Assembly: GCA_051880615.1 (NCBI GenBank) | Contig: JBJEOH010000059.1 | Location: 23,736 to 87,735, forward strand | Direction: 5' to 3' | Length of the DNA: 64,000 bases | DNA from: UBA7067 sp051880615 | Lineage (GTDB): Bacteria; Bacillota; Clostridia; Oscillospirales; Acutalibacteraceae | Shown: one piece after another, positions 62,707 to 64,000 of the stretch | How the letters are laid out: every line of letters begins with the position of its first letter | Numbering within the stretch: the stretch's first letter is position 1 | Position numbers and translations under genes: made by a program | Notes under the pieces: generated by a model | Told to the model about the DNA's origin: nothing | The model's input: only the letters and a program-made list of their open reading frames with translations | Database searches by the model: none

Positions 62707-63639
62707 TTGAAAAAATACAGAATTAAGGCTGTTATTGCAGCGTGTATTGCTGCGGTGACTGTTGCTGCTGTGACAGGCGGCTGCGACTCTTCGTCATCAA
62801 GCTCTTCTTCAGGCTCTTCTTCATCCTCTACCGCATCAGCAACAGAGGCTGCAACAAATGCCGAGCTTATTGGCTGGGACGATCTTGGCATTGAAAGAAA
62901 TATTTATGATGACACCGAGCATAAAGTAGGCTATCAGCTTGACAAGCCGAGTGCAGGCGAAGAAATTGCAATAATGCACACCTCCGAAGGCGATATTTAT
63001 ATGCGATTCTTCCCCGAGGCTGCCCCAAAGACGGTAGAAAACTTTATCACTCACGCAAAGGACGGCTATTATGACGGTCTTACTTTCCACCGTGTAATTG
63101 AGAACTTTATGATTCAGGGCGGTGACCCTAAGGGCAACGGTACAGGCGGCGAAAGCATTTACGGAGAGAGCTTTGAGGATGAGTTCAGCAACAACCTATT
63201 TAATATAAGAGGCAGCGTTGCAATGGCTAACAGCGGAGCAGACACCAACGGCAGTCAGTTCTTTATCAACCAGGGCGATAAGGACGCATTCAGCGGCTGG
63301 GCAAACCTTGAAGCACAGTGGAAAGCGGTTCATCAGCAAATTTCAAACTATGTTGCACAGGGTCAGACTGACATAGTAATTAATCAGCTTAACTATATTG
63401 CAGGTCTTGACACAGATAAGGTTCCCGATGAGGCTAAAAAACTTTATGAGGAAAACGGCGGCAACCCGACTCTTGACGGTGCATTCAACATAATCGACAG
63501 AGGTCACACTGTTTTTGCTCAGGTTTATGACGGAATGGACATTGTTGATAAGATAGCAGCCGTGGATACCGACGCAAACAACAAGCCTACAAAGGACATT
63601 GTTATTGACAGCATTGAAATCACAACCTACAGTGAATAA
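62707..63639 (+). CDS. Cyclophilin-type peptidyl-prolyl isomerase lipoprotein
   Basis: Exported lipoprotein of 310 residues. The signal ends in a lipobox (VAAVTGGC, Cys at residue 26), then comes a serine run (about 18 Ser/Gly) as a linker. The cyclophilin domain has FHRVIENFMIQGGDP, GSVAMANSGADTNGSQFFIN. An insert of about 60 residues (EAQWKAVHQQISNYVAQGQT on) splits the domain before the final FAQVYDGMDIVDKI, as in many Firmicutes. I prefer TTG 62707 (MKKYRIKAV) as start, ten bases after AAAGG; TTG 62701 and ATG 62698 sit too close. Confidence 0.9.
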   Translation: MKKYRIKAVIAACIAAVTVAAVTGGCDSSSSSSSSGSSSSSTASATEAATNAELIGWDDLGIERNIYDDTEHKVGYQLDKPSAGEEIAIMHTSEGDIYMRFFPEAAPKTVENFITHAKDGYYDGLTFHRVIENFMIQGGDPKGNGTGGESIYGESFEDEFSNNLFNIRGSVAMANSGADTNGSQFFINQGDKDAFSGWANLEAQWKAVHQQISNYVAQGQTDIVINQLNYIAGLDTDKVPDEAKKLYEENGGNPTLDGAFNIIDRGHTVFAQVYDGMDIVDKIAAVDTDANNKPTKDIVIDSIEITTYSE

Positions 63640-63683
63640 TCACCTGTAAATTGCTAAAGATAAATCAGAAAGGACGAGATACC

Positions 63684-63998
63684 ATGGCTATTTTACATCC
63701 AACTGAAAGTGAATTTAAAAACTTAATCAGCAGCGGAGTTACCTTAGTTGATTTCTATGCCGACTGGTGCGGACCGTGCAAGATGCTTGCTCCGTTTATT
63801 GAGCAGATTTCAAAAGAATATGACGGCAGAATAAAGGTTGCAAAGATTAATGTTGATGAGGAACCGTCACTTGCCGGCAGCTTTGGCGTGCAAAGTATTC
63901 CCACGGTTATTATATTCAAAGACGGAGTAAACAAGGCGGTTGAGGTTGGCTTTAAACCGATGGACAGCTATACAGGAATAATTGACAGCCTGCTGTAA
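63684..63998 (+). CDS. trxA: Thioredoxin
   Basis: A 104-residue thioredoxin with the active site WCGPCK near residue 30 in VDFYADWCGPCKMLAPF, and the cis-Pro in VQSIPTVIIFKDG. Reduces disulfides in the cytoplasm. ATG 63684 has AAGGACG upstream. The stop is two bases before the window end. It follows the cyclophilin gene by 44 bases. Confidence 0.95.
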   Translation: MAILHPTESEFKNLISSGVTLVDFYADWCGPCKMLAPFIEQISKEYDGRIKVAKINVDEEPSLAGSFGVQSIPTVIIFKDGVNKAVEVGFKPMDSYTGIIDSLL

Positions 63999-64000
63999 AA

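Noticed and set aside
1..64000. CRISPR array, prophage, IS element or restriction system
   Set aside because: No regular spacer-repeat array, integrase, transposase or nuclease-methylase pair was found; the only mobile-like features are the short inverted-repeat element and the decayed toxin pair.

Overview
The window looks like a chromosomal piece of a low-to-mid GC, spore-forming Clostridia, most likely an Oscillospiraceae/Ruminococcaceae-type gut bacterium. The evidence is the Firmicutes-type gene orders (leuS-rsfS-yqeK-nadD-yhbY; rnc-smc-ftsY; infC-rpmI-rplT), strong AGGAGG ribosome sites, a T-box, spoIIGA-sigE, a V-type ATPase with Na+-type ligands, and a complete carboxyspermidine-type polyamine route. 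The genus is an inference.

Layout. From 1 to about 53.1 kb nearly everything is on the minus strand. The order is: rpsU (partial); a long housekeeping run from a TrmH-type methylase at 18.0 kb down to leuS, covering DNA uptake, topoisomerase, tRNA modification, lipid, RNase III, SMC, SRP receptor, NTP clean-up, NAD and ribosome assembly genes; infC-rpmI-rplT behind an attenuated leader; a three-gene biotin carboxyltransferase operon (19.5-22.7 kb); and alaS behind an alanine T-box. On the plus strand sit tRNA-Val and a doubly broken RelB/YoeB toxin-antitoxin pair. Next come nrdR, lgt and a TIM-barrel gene, a six-gene operon led by a MORN-repeat protein and MscS (30.2-35.9 kb), a glycosyltransferase, and a six-gene arginine-to-spermidine operon (37.1-44.1 kb). 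The nine-gene V-ATPase operon fills 44.5-53.1 kb. The strand then switches to spoIIGA-sigE and a lipoprotein (53.4-55.5 kb), back to minus for YjbR, DUF3795-like, SDR, PAP2, a P-type ATPase and an S1-domain protein (55.6-62.5 kb), and finally plus for a cyclophilin lipoprotein and thioredoxin.

How the genes fit together. SpeA, AguA and AguB turn arginine into putrescine, and the dehydrogenase/decarboxylase pair turns putrescine into spermidine. The V-ATPase has the residues expected for Na+ transport. SpoIIGA activates pro-SigE in sporulation.

Most interesting. (1) The polyamine operon starts with a leader of about 345 nt. It holds a closed, multi-helix RNA domain (44205-44392, 12-bp closing stem) and ends in an intrinsic terminator just before speA, so it is a candidate riboswitch or large structured ncRNA. 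(2) A P-type ATPase that looks Ca2+-type by sequence sits behind what I recognise as a NiCo (czcD) riboswitch, suggesting transition-metal export. (3) The YoeB-type toxin has a stop codon in place of the Cys just before its catalytic His-Tyr tail, and its antitoxin has a one-base frameshift. (4) spoIIGA and a DUF3795-like gene appear to use AUC and CUG start codons. (5) A 120-bp inverted-repeat element lies inside the polyamine operon.
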